Source of the DNA: Leishmania infantum JPCM5
Lineage: Eukaryota > Euglenozoa > Kinetoplastea > Trypanosomatida > Trypanosomatidae
Direction: 5' to 3'
Assembly (NCBI RefSeq): GCF_000002875.2
Contig: NC_009408.2
Span: forward strand, 1-64,000
Length of the DNA: 64,000 nucleotides
Both the position numbers and the translations under genes were made by a program. Below are positions 20,211 to 30,439 of the stretch, one piece after another; the first letter of the stretch is position 1, and each line of letters starts with the position of its first letter. Below the pieces are notes generated by a model that was given only the letters and a program-made list of their open reading frames with translations, was not told where the DNA came from and did no database searches.

Positions 20211-21050
20211 ATGTCTGGTGAGTGCGTGTACGACTTGGTGACCGCCAGCGACTCCTTAGGGGCGGGCGGGACCGTGGTGACCGTCAAGCCCGCTGCCACC
20301 GCCAAGAAGAGTCGCCGAGCACCACCGCCTACAGCGTCCACCTTCGGCATTCACGGTACTAGCGCTGTTGTAGCTAACGCCGGTGGCGAGTACACAGACG
20401 CTTCTGTGCACCCCTCGCGGAAGCCCATTGGGACTTTTGGCCGCGAAGTCGGCTCGACGGTGACCCCGGAGAACTTTCTCCGCAAAAACGAAGGCCCGCT
20501 CACCGCCAGTCGCGGCGCAACGACTGTGGACAACTCCGCGTTTAAGAAGAGCGAATACCACCGCGAAAAGGCAAAGCCCGACGTGCCTTTGCGTAACGAG
20601 CGCCCTGTCATGGGGTTACGGACAGAGAAAAACTTTGTAGTCGCTAACGCGGTGGAAAACACGATGGCGGTGCCGACCAAGGTAACGCCAGCCCCACAGC
20701 CTCGTGCGACGGATCGCGAGGACTTTGGCAAGGTGCCGCAGTACATCACAGAAATCAAAGAAGACATGAACGCGCGCAAGCAGATGCTCGAAGACCACAA
20801 GGCGGCGGACAGAGCTGCGCAGGAGCGGTGGTCGGAAATTTCTCCGTCTGAGCTGGCGCAGCTGCTTGAGGGCCTTCAGCGTCGCTGGGACGCACTCAAC
20901 AAGGACTACCAGACGAAAGGATTCAGCAAGTTGGAAACACCGTCGCAGCGTGCACATCAGGAGCTCGTAGAGAAACAACTCGTGGCCGTAGAGTTTTCGA
21001 TGCAAAAGCTTAGCCGGCAGCACGTCTTCGTATTCGACGATCAGAAGTGA
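20211..21050 (+). CDS. ENKUR: Enkurin-domain flagellar protein
   Basis: This 279-aa protein has a C-terminal enkurin domain (about 135-278) with PQYITEIKEDMNARKQMLED and the following charged helices up to QRAHQELVEKQLVAVEFSM. Ahead of it lie a Lys-rich KNFVVANAVENTM segment and a disordered N-terminus with PPPTASTFG. Enkurin (FAP106) is a conserved microtubule inner protein of motile axonemes, and the mammalian protein binds calmodulin and TRP channels (established for the family). The length matches the family (about 250-280 aa). It is expected in the flagellar axoneme. The ATG is the first after the AG at 20170-20171. Confidence 0.85.
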   Translation: MSGECVYDLVTASDSLGAGGTVVTVKPAATAKKSRRAPPPTASTFGIHGTSAVVANAGGEYTDASVHPSRKPIGTFGREVGSTVTPENFLRKNEGPLTASRGATTVDNSAFKKSEYHREKAKPDVPLRNERPVMGLRTEKNFVVANAVENTMAVPTKVTPAPQPRATDREDFGKVPQYITEIKEDMNARKQMLEDHKAADRAAQERWSEISPSELAQLLEGLQRRWDALNKDYQTKGFSKLETPSQRAHQELVEKQLVAVEFSMQKLSRQHVFVFDDQK

Positions 21051-21965
21051 GTCGCCACGTGTGTGATGCCGCCTCTCTCGCAGGCCCGGGAGTAGAAGGT
21101 TAGACGCGTGCTTCGATGAGTGTGTGCTGCATCAATACAGGCGTTTTCGGTTGTAAGAATCAAATGTACCCTTACCCTCTGTGTTCCTTTCTTCGTGCTT
21201 ATTTTCAAGTCCGTGTCGCAGCGGTGCACCCGCTCACGGCTGCCTTTATCGTGCCGTACCTCGGCTGTTGCTTTTAGAGCCCGCGACTTCAGGGTGGCCG
21301 TTGGAGGGATGCGGGAGCGGCAGCTGATATAGATGACGGAAGCAAATGGGCTGCTTTTGGTGAACTGAAGAGGGTCGGTGCTGTATGTGTATGCGTGTGT
21401 GTGTGTGCGACTGCGTCGGTGCCTCTTTGTATGCCGGATGTATAGATGACCCTGCGGTGTTTTGGTTTGCGTAATCGTGCGCACGAGCGCGCCCGCTGAT
21501 GTACCTGTCTTTTTGTTTTGTCTGCGCATTTTCGAGTGGTGCAATGAAACCGAATACGGCAACACGCCGCTGCTGGACACGTTGGCGGTGCCCATAAGGT
21601 TGTCCGACTTTAGCGTTTGCCTTTTTACAACAGCTCCTGACATAACGTAGTTCCTTGGGTGCAGAGGATGGCATCACAGCCGGCGAGGCCATGGCCTGTT
21701 GCGCATCGATATCACGAAATCAACGTGGGTATGTTTATCACTTCGGCTACGGCGCTGCCTCGAGCCTCCTTCTCATCACTGCTCCCCGTACGCTCTTTCC
21801 TTTTTGATTGCTGAATGGCGCGCACTCACTGCATCGTGCCCTTCTCGGCTGTTGCCGGTTTCTTGGTTCTGCTCCCTGGTTTCCTGTGCCTCTTTGTGAG
21901 ATCGCTGGTTTTAGGCATCGGCTGAACGGGCTTGTGAAGTTGATAGGGCCGCAAGGAAGAAACCA
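21051..21965. other. Intergenic/UTR
   Basis: No gene is seen. A short GT-rich patch lies near 21385-21410. A pyrimidine-rich stretch and AG at 21913-21914 precede the methyltransferase gene. Confidence 0.6.
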
Positions 21966-23288
21966 ATGAGAATGTTCTTTGACAAGCGCCGCGTACTTAC
22001 GGAGGATGCGCCGCGTAGGCCGTACCAGAACAATGCCTCTACAGCATCCTTCGAGTGCCCACTTCTCAAAGGGCTGCACTACGGGCAGCGGAAGCTGTTG
22101 CTGTCGGAAGTGGAGTTTTTGGTACAGATTTCCATGCACGTCAAACGCCGCGGCAGCGGTGCGTCTCCGAAGAAGGTGCTTGTCGTGTACGCCGGCGCTG
22201 CTTGCGGACTTCATTTACCGCTTATCTTTTCTCTTTTTCCGGCGCTCGATTTTGTTCTCATTGACCCAGCACCGTTTTGCTCACGAGTCAAGGAGATTGC
22301 GTCGAAGGAGGGGAGCTGTGTGCTGGAGCTCATCGACGACTTCTGCACCGCGGAGCTGTGCTTGCGGATTCGGCGTAGTTACCAGGAAACGCATGACATT
22401 TTCCTGGTGAGTGACATCCGTTCCGGCCAACCTACGGGAATGTCGATGAATCAGGAACACACGGACATGATCCAGCAAGACAACAACGCCCAGCGAGAGT
22501 GGTGTTTCTCCCTGGAGGTAGAGGCGGCAATGCTGAAGTTTCACCCTCCTTATCCGGCCGCCAAGGATAGCGACCTGGCCAACTACAAGGCACAGGACGC
22601 GACGGTGGAGGAATACACATACCTGGACGGAACACAGCTGCTTGGGGTCTGGGCACCCAAATCTTCCTCAGAGGTGCGCTTGATCGTCGTCGGTCCGTTC
22701 AAGCGCGGCTACGCGGCGCCTACTCGACGCTACTACTGTACAGTGCACGAGGAGCAATGCTACGCGTACAACACGGATAATAGGTACGAGAAGGACTGCG
22801 CGGCGGAGCGCCTCATCCTGGAGACGTACCTCAGCGCTTTTCCCGGCGCGTCGAAATCCGTCGAACAACTGTCCAAGACGCTCAGTGAGCAGCTGGAGTA
22901 TCCGCTGTTTTGCCCGCTCGAGCCAGGGTTCACAGAACAACATGCACGGTGGGTGACACTGCTGTACTCGACCAGGAATCCTGCTGCTCTCCAGTACTTT
23001 GACCTGCTAAAGAACTACATGTCCGTCGAGCAGGTGGCAGGCCTTGTGACGAAGTACAAGGACTGCTGCGAGATCCCTACTGGAGTTAAAGTCGGCGATA
23101 TCGAGTTGAAACCTCGTTTTTGGTCCGTCTTTGCAGCCGGTGACTTTGCTGTCGTGTACTGCTTCCCCGCCGTTCGATGGGGATGGAAACAGCACGCGGA
23201 TCGACGCCAGCCGAACAAGCATGAAGACGACGGCAGAAAGAACCATCGCAGGTTCGCCGGGAAAAAGCGAAGGGCAAACGCCGCTTGA
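21966..23288 (+). CDS. VP39-type mRNA cap 2'-O-ribose methyltransferase
   Basis: This 440-aa SAM-dependent enzyme belongs to the poxvirus VP39-like family. Trypanosomatids use it on the spliced-leader cap 4 (T. brucei MT48/MTr2 and MT57/MTr3). The family motif HYGQRKLLLSEVEFL is at 38-52. The SAM-binding region is VLVVYAGAACGLHLPLIF (71-88), followed by FVLIDPAPF. The K-D-K-E catalytic set can be placed at K43, D150 (in VSDIRS), K191 (in MLKFHPPYP) and E236 (in SSSEVRLIV). The length and a mass near 50 kDa fit MT48/MTr2 better than MT57, but I cannot separate the paralogs. The C-terminal 35 residues are strongly basic, possibly for RNA or nuclear targeting. First ATG after the AG at 21913-21914. 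Confidence 0.87.
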   Translation: MRMFFDKRRVLTEDAPRRPYQNNASTASFECPLLKGLHYGQRKLLLSEVEFLVQISMHVKRRGSGASPKKVLVVYAGAACGLHLPLIFSLFPALDFVLIDPAPFCSRVKEIASKEGSCVLELIDDFCTAELCLRIRRSYQETHDIFLVSDIRSGQPTGMSMNQEHTDMIQQDNNAQREWCFSLEVEAAMLKFHPPYPAAKDSDLANYKAQDATVEEYTYLDGTQLLGVWAPKSSSEVRLIVVGPFKRGYAAPTRRYYCTVHEEQCYAYNTDNRYEKDCAAERLILETYLSAFPGASKSVEQLSKTLSEQLEYPLFCPLEPGFTEQHARWVTLLYSTRNPAALQYFDLLKNYMSVEQVAGLVTKYKDCCEIPTGVKVGDIELKPRFWSVFAAGDFAVVYCFPAVRWGWKQHADRRQPNKHEDDGRKNHRRFAGKKRRANAA

Positions 23289-24091
23289 CAGGCAACAGCC
23301 GAGGAGCGCGCGAAAGACGCTGGTGCTGTTCTCTCTGGCCGCCTACGGCAACAGTCTTGGGCGCTGCTCGCGAAGAAGCTTCTTCAGTCACTGCCTCGCA
23401 GGCTACGCAGGGCGAGAGAGGGGGAAATGAGGCGAAGTATCGCTGAATTCCGTCGAGCGATGCGTTTTGCGTTGGACTGCGCTTGTCTCTCGGAGGCAGT
23501 GCGCAACAAGGGAAAGAAGAAAAAACGGAGCGCAACAGAGTCGAATCGCGGGAGTAGCCGGGCTACTGAAAATAGTGCAGGTTCAGAGAGAGGCTCTCGA
23601 GCCGATGGCACGGAAGTTTCTCTCTGTTTTTTTTTCTCTCAGATGCTGCGGAAAAGCCTGCCTTGAGATCTCCCCTCCCATCTCCACCACGTTTTCCAGC
23701 ACAGTGTCACTCGGTCTTCATCACTGCTGGCAAAGTTGGCCGAGGTGGGGAGGGTGTAGCGATGTGTATGCGGGCAAGTGAGCACAGAGATCATGATATC
23801 TGAAGTACAGAATATGGTTTAGTCTTGTCTTCCTCTTTCGTTCGCTACTCTCCTCCGCTATCGGATGTGGCGCACACACTAACACCCCCCAATCTCCGCA
23901 TCTTTTTTTTTTCGATACTGGCATTGTGTTCGTTCCCTTACTGCGGCTGTGCACCTCTGACGACACCTCCGCACGCATAGATCTCACTTTACTCTCCACG
24001 CTCAACTCATATTTTGTTAGCCGTTTGACCAGTTCATTTTCTCGTTTTTGTAGTTGGTGCTAGCCGAGGACACACACACACGCAAAAGAAG
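23289..24091. other. Intergenic/UTR
   Basis: No gene is seen. A T-rich tract ending in AG at 24052-24053 and a short (AC)n leader lie just before the next start. Confidence 0.6.
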
Positions 24092-25759
24092 ATGAAAATC
24101 ACGATCAATATTGAACTCGCGCACTCGGAGCTGTACAAGGCGGCACATCTTCAGCAGACAGTGTCCGAGCTAGACCCGAATGCCGTGGTGCGATTCAAGA
24201 CGGATACGAGCTTCCTAGCACAGCGCATCAAGGATGCGGTGAAGGCGAAGCAGTACGACACAATAGTGAGCGAACTGGCCCACCGTCTCTCATATCCTGC
24301 TTCCTTTGCGGATAGCCTAGAGGTGATGTGCTCGATGGCGTTCTTCAGCAAGGGCCGCGTAGACAGCGGCGAGAGCGTTGCTCCATTTGTAGAGGTGCTT
24401 ACTCGTCTGCCTGAGGAGGCGAAGGCGCACGCAAGGGAGGCGATCGTGCAGCGTGCAATGGCGTTTCTGTCGAAGCCACGGCGCCTGGACTGTAGCCGTG
24501 CACCCTTAATTGGCTATGCGGAGACCTTGGCCATGATGACGCGAAGGGAGCTGCTAAGCGTCCGTAGTGTCGTTGGGACTTTGGTGCAAATGATCGAGAA
24601 CGACACGACTCGGACTGCTGGCATGACATGCCTAGGCAAATTAATGGAGGTCGCGTACGAGGCTGTCCGGAACTGCGACACTGCGACGCTGAGTGCTTTG
24701 CGAGGCGCGGTCCGCCTCGCGCAGATGAACGATACATTCCTGTACGACGTGGAGTACATTATGGAGGCATTTGGATGGTCGCCGTACAAGCCGGCGCTGA
24801 GCCTGCGTCGCTCCAGCTGCCATCACGAGTTCCCCATTCTCTCTCTTGCCTACTGTGGTGGTGCGAACCATCGCGAGGTGGTCGTGAGCTCCTCGTCGGA
24901 CGGCACGATAGGGACGTGGGACGGCGTCGGCGTGCTGCTGCAGAACGTCCTCCTTTCGCGCCATTACGCTTCTTGCCTAGACCTCACAAACCGCGGCCAT
25001 ACCCTGATCGTCGGCGCGGTGGGGCGGTACACAAACACCCCGCCGGCCGTGATCTTTTACAACGAAGATGGCAATCGCAAGGCACAGTGGCAGGAGTGCG
25101 GCGGCACTGAGCCCGACGACGCTAACTTTATCTCTAGCCTCAAGTGTCTGAAGGACTCGTCCGGGTCGCGGTACTGCGTCGGCGTGCAAACGTCAAACGC
25201 AAACTCCCTCATGATCTTCGACGGCCAACACGTGACGCAGCGCTACTTTGATCACACGGACATCATCACAGCCATTCACGTTCCCAGCGACCGCGAGAAC
25301 CTGGTCATCACCGGGTCTCGCGACTGCTCGACGCTGATCTACGATCTCCGAGACCCCCGCAACGTCAGCGCGGCAACGCACCACACGAACACTGTTTCCT
25401 GCATCACGAGCTGTGACAACAGCCTGTTCACGGCCGGGCTCGACAAGCGCGTTGTGGTGGAGGACTTCCGAATGCTGCGTAGCCCAAACGTGCAGCGCGA
25501 CATGGAGAGCGCCGTGCTGAGTATGTCTGTTAGCAATTCTCTACAGTGCGCCGTGGCGACGCTTACTGGCGTGTACCTGATCAACTTTTCTAGCAACACC
25601 TCCGTACCCACGTCGTCGCGCTCCGATTGTGGCGGGAGTGCCTCTCGCTACAACGCCGTGTGCTGGAACAATGCCGGCACCATCCTCTTCGGCGGCGGCG
25701 AGGCACACACGCTGGATTTGTTTGCCCCTGCGTACGAGCTAAACTCCTTTGAGGTTTAA
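24092..25759 (+). CDS. WD40-repeat protein with N-terminal helical domain
   Basis: This 555-aa protein has residues about 1-235 all-helical (armadillo/HEAT-like), followed by a seven-bladed-looking WD40 propeller (about 240-550). Recognisable blade endings include SSSSDGTIGTWDG, TGSRDCSTLIYDLRDP and LFTAGLDKRVVVEDFR. The WD motifs indicate a protein-interaction scaffold. I do not recognise the specific family. Start: ATG at 24092, first after the AG at 24052-24053. A SIDER2-like element lies about 715 bases beyond its stop, so in its likely 3' UTR. Confidence 0.85.
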   Translation: MKITINIELAHSELYKAAHLQQTVSELDPNAVVRFKTDTSFLAQRIKDAVKAKQYDTIVSELAHRLSYPASFADSLEVMCSMAFFSKGRVDSGESVAPFVEVLTRLPEEAKAHAREAIVQRAMAFLSKPRRLDCSRAPLIGYAETLAMMTRRELLSVRSVVGTLVQMIENDTTRTAGMTCLGKLMEVAYEAVRNCDTATLSALRGAVRLAQMNDTFLYDVEYIMEAFGWSPYKPALSLRRSSCHHEFPILSLAYCGGANHREVVVSSSSDGTIGTWDGVGVLLQNVLLSRHYASCLDLTNRGHTLIVGAVGRYTNTPPAVIFYNEDGNRKAQWQECGGTEPDDANFISSLKCLKDSSGSRYCVGVQTSNANSLMIFDGQHVTQRYFDHTDIITAIHVPSDRENLVITGSRDCSTLIYDLRDPRNVSAATHHTNTVSCITSCDNSLFTAGLDKRVVVEDFRMLRSPNVQRDMESAVLSMSVSNSLQCAVATLTGVYLINFSSNTSVPTSSRSDCGGSASRYNAVCWNNAGTILFGGGEAHTLDLFAPAYELNSFEV

Positions 25760-26473
25760 TGGTGGTATCGTGCATCCATGAGGGGCGGCAGGGACGGCAA
25801 AGAGACGCTAAAAGCGAAGCGAAAAAAAAAAATACAGGCGGAAGCCGCTCGAACGCGGTGTAGTCACATACTGCAGCAGCGTGTGCTGAGTGTAGGCTCT
25901 ATGTGTTGCCTCACCTGACCTCCTCCTGTCCTCTTAAGCTTTCCCTAACCCCTCCTCCTGATATACTCCTGCAACTGTTAGCCACGTGTCTCCGCTGTCC
26001 ATGCCCGACCTCAATTTCAGCGCCTGCACAGGCGAAGTGCACTTGCGCTTCTCCTCCGCGTTTTCTTTTCTCTACTTTCTTCCGTTTGTTGCAAGTAATG
26101 TTCTAACATGAAGAGAGGGAGTGCAAGCTCATGCCCACGACTTCTCTCCCTAAACACCGGCGCTTCATCGTCTCAGCAAGGAATCGAAGAGCGTTGATGC
26201 GCAGAGTAGCCGTGTGGGACAGCGGTGTGTGTAGGAGAGAGACGGGATTGAAGTACTGAGCAAGCGTGTGCTTGGTCGTTTGTGTTCTTTTACCTTTATG
26301 CTTTTTTTTGGTGACTAAATCCGGCTTTGAGTGCAGTAGCTGCATGCTGCCATGCTTTGTTCTTCTGTTCTCCTTTTGGTTTCCACTCCTTCGTGTGTTT
26401 CTGTGTCTATCTTGTTGGATCCGCGTCTGTGTTACGTTTCTTTTTTTTTTTGCTACCTCTTACTGTACACTGA
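25760..26473. other. 3' UTR / intergenic before SIDER copy 1
   Basis: No gene is seen. The region is pyrimidine-rich (about 26000-26090 and 26270-26460), with two long T runs near 26308 and 26444. Confidence 0.55.
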
Positions 26474-27025
26474 ACCCCTCACGACAGGGGGACCCCTTTG
26501 GCGTGGTATCCAGGATTCAGCGCCCGCTGCGGGCGAGGAAGCCAAGCAGCCACCCTCTCCCCTGTCAACGCCGAACCACGTCCGGTGCTGACAGGGTTAG
26601 GTACCTACGACGTGAGGAGGTCAGAGCAATGTGTGGCTGCTGATGCCGGAGGTGGGGCTGTGGATGGATCTGCGGCGGAGCGACCTGCGGCAGCGAAGAC
26701 ATGTACACTATCCATATTATAGACAGAGCTGCAACGTAGTGCGAACGCAGCCCACGCGGCCCTCGCGCTGCCTCCTGGTACGGGCTGCCTCAGCCACGCC
26801 GAGGAGGACGCACGAGGTGGCGGCCGGCAGAGCGGGAGGTGGGTGGGTGTAGTTCGAGGCAGGGGCCGTGCTCGGGTGAGTGAGTCGGCGCATCTCGTGC
26901 ACCGCGTGTGTCTACGGCTGCTTGGCACCACGCGATGGGGCCTGTGGCCGTCTTGCCGGGGGTGGCGGTAGGGTGGTGTCTGAGGCATGCTGTGTGGCAG
27001 AATGGCCACGTTGAAGGGCAAAAAA
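26474..27025 (+). mobile_element. SIDER2-like short retroposon relic, copy 1
   Basis: This non-coding element of about 550 bp has three layers of evidence. (1) The segment at 26504-26550 (CGTGGTATCCAGG, hairpin CAGCGCCCGCTG, then GCGAGGAAGCCAAG) matches the order of the trypanosomatid retroposon 79-bp/Pr77 signature as I recall it. (2) A second, more divergent signature follows (about 26580-26630: GGTGCTGACAGGG, palindrome TAGGTACCTA, GAGGAGGTCAGAG); two signatures in tandem are characteristic of Leishmania SIDER2. (3) It ends in an A-rich tail (GCAAAAAAGAA) and is flanked by an imperfect target-site duplication, ACTGTACACTGA (26462-26473) and ACTGTATACTGA (27028-27039). Bases 26490-27015 are identical to copy 2. 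It has no coding capacity. In Leishmania, SIDER2 in 3' UTRs is associated with mRNA destabilisation. Confidence 0.82.
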
Positions 27026-27684
27026 GAACTGTATACTGATGCATATGCATGCACCCACACCTACAAGGGTTAGTGGTGGGTGGAAGAAGTGTGAGGATGC
27101 CATCGCCGGGAACGGACGGCAAACTTCAGTGTGGTGTCCGTGCGATAGAAAAGAAAATCGAAGAAGGGTCACACAGCTCAGACGAAGTGCACGTTGCACG
27201 TCTTCCTGGTTTTGCCTGATGCGCTCACCACTCTCATTTTCGCAGCGATCCCGGCTTTTCCCCTCTGGTCTCACCATACGTCGCCGACATTGAACACAGC
27301 GCTCTTGCTTTTCGCCCGCTGAAATCAATGATGCTGGTGAGCGGAAAGAAGAATGAGCTAGGCTGACCTTGAATGGAGAGGAGAGCTACTGAGCATCTCT
27401 GGCCACCATCACCCATATCAACTTTCCTCTGTTTGATTCCTTGTTCTCCTTTTTGGTGTGTGTGTATGTGTGTGTCTGGGGGGGGAGGATAAACTCTCCG
27501 TGCACCGGTGGCGTTGCCGCGAACGGCGGATAACCGACGGCGGCCTCCACGGGCAGCACAAACGATTGCACACATTAGTTAGAGAGCGATAGAGAAAGAC
27601 GAGGAGGAAGCGGCGCGCGGGAAACAACGACATCATTCGGGGGTCAGTGCACTTTTTTATTCCCTAATAAACACGAAAAGAGAC
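27026..27684. other. Intergenic/UTR
   Basis: No gene is seen. It contains GT-rich and G-rich stretches (about 27455-27488) and a T-rich tract (27650-27663) before the AG at 27679-27680. Confidence 0.6.
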
Positions 27685-28869
27685 ATGGACAACGGAGCTC
27701 GCATTGCCGAGGATGTGGAGAAGTTTCTTCGCGCTGCGCGCTCGCGCGACACAGCAGATTGCAGCCGAATGCTGAAGGAAAAGCCAGAGCTCGTGAACTG
27801 CGTCGAGGCTGGCGGCTACGCTGCCCTCCACTTTGCCGCCTTCAACGGTGATGCCGAGATGGTTCGCCTTCTACTAGAGTACAAGGCGGATCTGAACATC
27901 GAGAACATGGACGGTAACACGCCTCTTGTCATGGGTGTAAAGGGGCGACAGCTGGAGTGCATTCGCATGCTGGCAAACGCGGGTGCCGATGTAAACAAGG
28001 AGTCCCACTCAGGAAGCACGGCTGCGCACTACGCCGCATCTATGGGATACCTGGACTGCCTCCGCCTTCTGGTGGAGCTGGGGGCCAAGACGATCTACGG
28101 GGAGAGCGAAGCGGGCACTCTGCTTCATTGGGCGTGCCACTCCGGTGACGTCAACTGTATCGGTACCGTCATTTACGAGTTTAAAGTGCCAATCAACGCA
28201 GTGGACAAGCACGGCGGCACGGCTCTGTTCACGGCCATTTTCATGAAGAAACTGGAGGCTGTGGAGTTCCTAGTTGAGCATGGCGCGGCGGTCAACATCG
28301 CCATTGCCAACGACGGCAGCACGCCGCTGCACATTGCTGTAGAGCATGCAGACTCGGAGTGTGTCCGCCTGCTGTGCAGCTGCGGCGCCGACGCTAGCGC
28401 CAAGAACGGAGAGGGCAAGACGCCGCTGGACTTGGCGAAGGCCGCCAACAACACTAATGCGGCCAAGGAGCTCGAGAAGGCGCAGGTACCACAGGAGAAG
28501 CGGGCTGATGAGGCAGCGCGGTTCAAGAACCAGGGCAACAAGGTATTCCAGCAGGGCGAGAACGTGAAGGCTGCAAAGTTCTACACCCTGTCCATTCACC
28601 TCGACCCAACCAACCACGTCTACTACAGCAACCGCGCCGCCTGCTACTTCAACCAGCACTTCTACACAGGAGCTTACTGGGATGCTCTGCGCTGTATCGC
28701 ACTCGACCCGTCGTGGCCAAAGGGCTTCCTGCGCAAAGCCGCCACTGAGCTTGCGCTGAAGAAATACAGCGACGCACTCACCACCGCCTCACAGGGCCTG
28801 AAACTCGACCCCACGAACAAGGACCTCCAGCAAGTGAAGGACGAGGCGTTCAAGATGCTGAAAAAGTGA
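27685..28869 (+). CDS. Ankyrin-repeat / TPR protein
   Basis: This 394-aa protein has six to seven ankyrin repeats (about 30-270), recognisable as GYAALHFAAFNGDAEMVRLL, GNTPLVMGV, GSTAAHYAAS, AGTLLHWACHSGD, GSTPLHIAVEHADSECVRLL and GKTPLDLAKA. They are followed by three TPR units (about 275-390) with ARFKNQGNKVFQQGEN, YYSNRAACYF and the KALxL-like DPTNKDLQQV end. The TPR set resembles the type that binds the EEVD tails of Hsp70/Hsp90 (carboxylate clamp), so a co-chaperone or scaffold role is plausible. The gene lies between the two direct-repeat SIDER copies. Confidence 0.9.
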   Translation: MDNGARIAEDVEKFLRAARSRDTADCSRMLKEKPELVNCVEAGGYAALHFAAFNGDAEMVRLLLEYKADLNIENMDGNTPLVMGVKGRQLECIRMLANAGADVNKESHSGSTAAHYAASMGYLDCLRLLVELGAKTIYGESEAGTLLHWACHSGDVNCIGTVIYEFKVPINAVDKHGGTALFTAIFMKKLEAVEFLVEHGAAVNIAIANDGSTPLHIAVEHADSECVRLLCSCGADASAKNGEGKTPLDLAKAANNTNAAKELEKAQVPQEKRADEAARFKNQGNKVFQQGENVKAAKFYTLSIHLDPTNHVYYSNRAACYFNQHFYTGAYWDALRCIALDPSWPKGFLRKAATELALKKYSDALTTASQGLKLDPTNKDLQQVKDEAFKMLKK

Positions 28870-29776
28870 TTAAGATAGCCGTCTCGAAAGGAGAACGCCC
28901 AGGCTGTTCGCTGCCCCTCTCCCGGTAAGCGGCAGCGAGGAGATGGGGTAGGAGCGAGGAAGGGCTTGCCTGGCGTTGAGCAGATAAGCCGCCATTAAAG
29001 CAGCTTTTGTAAGACCGTTGTGGTGCACAGTGCACGTGGGAATCGAGATTGAAATATGAAGGATGTGTGGCGCGGTCTCTCCCTCTTTGCAGGTGTGAAT
29101 GCGTCGGTGCTTGCTAACGTACTTCTTAGCAGATGCTACGGGCGCCCTCACGTCGCTGAAAACAATGGAATGCGGAGCAGAAGCACCGAGCGTAGATCAG
29201 CTCCAACCTCTCCTTCGCTGCAGGAGGGCACATGGGTACGCTTAAGCGTCTTCACGGTCACCGCTGCTTTCTGCGTGTCCGCGCCCATTTCTTCTGTCTA
29301 GAGCTAACTTTGATCTTTAGCAACACACCTACGAGAAAGCGAGGCCTCTCATGGCGCTGGGGGGGGGGTAGCGCCGTTGCTCTTGCATCTCCTGCGATGC
29401 CTTCTCTCCTTACCGTGGCACTTGAGCTGCCTTCCATTGCCATGTGGAAAATGCACTTGCGCGAGTGGTGGTGTGATGCACCTGCGAGCCAAGGCCTGTG
29501 TGGCAGCGGCTTCTACTGCATCGTACCGCTTCCGTGTCGTCCTGCTGTACACCCTCCCTTTCCCCTTTTCTGCTGACACCTCGCGTCGTGTGCCTGTGCA
29601 TCAGCTGCCCCACTCCTCCGCCTTGCACGATTGCACTCTTGCTGCCTTTTGGTTCAACGCTGTTCCCCCATTACAGGTAAACACGCAGCCAGAGCACTCT
29701 TGCCTGGCACAAAACTATAGTCCCCCACCCTTCGTCTCGTATTTCTCCCTCAGCACCACCCATCCAGAAGTTCAAG
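28870..29776. other. Intergenic/UTR
   Basis: No gene is seen. A pyrimidine-rich zone (29728-29750) and AG at 29752-29753 precede the PEX11 gene. A G-run lies near 29360. Confidence 0.6.
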
Positions 29777-30439
29777 ATGTCCGTTGTCGGCACTCTTAGC
29801 ACGTACATGGCCGCGACCGACTCACGCGACAAGATGATCAAGGGTGCCGGGTGCTTCTTCAAGATGATGGGCGCCCTTTACGGCAACCCCAACTTCATGA
29901 AGACAGGCGCGGCCATGTCCGATGCACGCTGCTTGATACGCATGCTGTCGTGGCTCAGTAACGTGCAGAAGATCAGTGACGCAATGGAGAAGCGCATTGT
30001 ACAGCCGCGCGACGTTCTGTTTGTGCTGCGGGTGCTGTTCGACGGCATCTTCAGCCTCCTCGACAACATCGTGTTCGCCGGGCGCTTCTTCAACCCCAAT
30101 TCGCCAAGCCTGTCACAGCTGTCATATGTCTCGCGTGCAGCCCTCTTCTACGGCTATGCCGTGGCTGTAGTGCTCGACATTTATGACCTCGTGCGGGATC
30201 CGACAATGCCGAAGCGCGGTGACCGCTGCCTGGTGCTGACGCGCAACGCCTGCGATATGGTTTCAGCCATCGGCAATGTGTGCACTGTGGACATCGGTGG
30301 GGCCAATGTCGCTGGACTGGGTCTCATCAGCGCCATTATCGCGACCCGTGAGCAGCTCCTGGCGGCGGCCGCCAAATCTGGTGGCAACACCATCGGCGCT
30401 ATCCCAGCGAGGGCGGCTGCGCAGCAGCCAAAGAAGTGA
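29777..30439 (+). CDS. PEX11-family glycosomal membrane protein (PEX11/GIM5)
   Basis: This 220-aa protein has the PEX11 family opening (TDSRDKMIKGAGCFFKMMGAL, with the conserved T-D-x-R-D-K near 14-19), a central amphipathic region and hydrophobic helices (around 95-140 and 180-195). The tail is Lys-ended (AAQQPKK). PEX11 proteins shape and divide peroxisomes. In trypanosomatids they are abundant in the membrane of glycosomes, which house glycolysis. PEX11 and GIM5 are related, and I cannot tell from sequence alone which this is. A SIDER2-like element sits about 450 bases after the stop and may affect mRNA stability. First ATG after the AG at 29752-29753. Confidence 0.88.
   Translation: MSVVGTLSTYMAATDSRDKMIKGAGCFFKMMGALYGNPNFMKTGAAMSDARCLIRMLSWLSNVQKISDAMEKRIVQPRDVLFVLRVLFDGIFSLLDNIVFAGRFFNPNSPSLSQLSYVSRAALFYGYAVAVVLDIYDLVRDPTMPKRGDRCLVLTRNACDMVSAIGNVCTVDIGGANVAGLGLISAIIATREQLLAAAAKSGGNTIGAIPARAAAQQPKK

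Noticed and set aside
26474..26560. Functional HDV-like ribozyme at the 5' end of SIDER copy 1
   Set aside because: The P4-like hairpin is present, but I cannot pair the 5' end of the element with the UCCAGGA segment to form P1, so self-cleavage looks lost.
26592..26602. Telomere-like AGGGTTAGG inside the SIDER copies and single copies near 2902, 3653 and 25944
   Set aside because: Only one and a half hexamers each. The SIDER instance belongs to the second signature motif, and the others fit chance.
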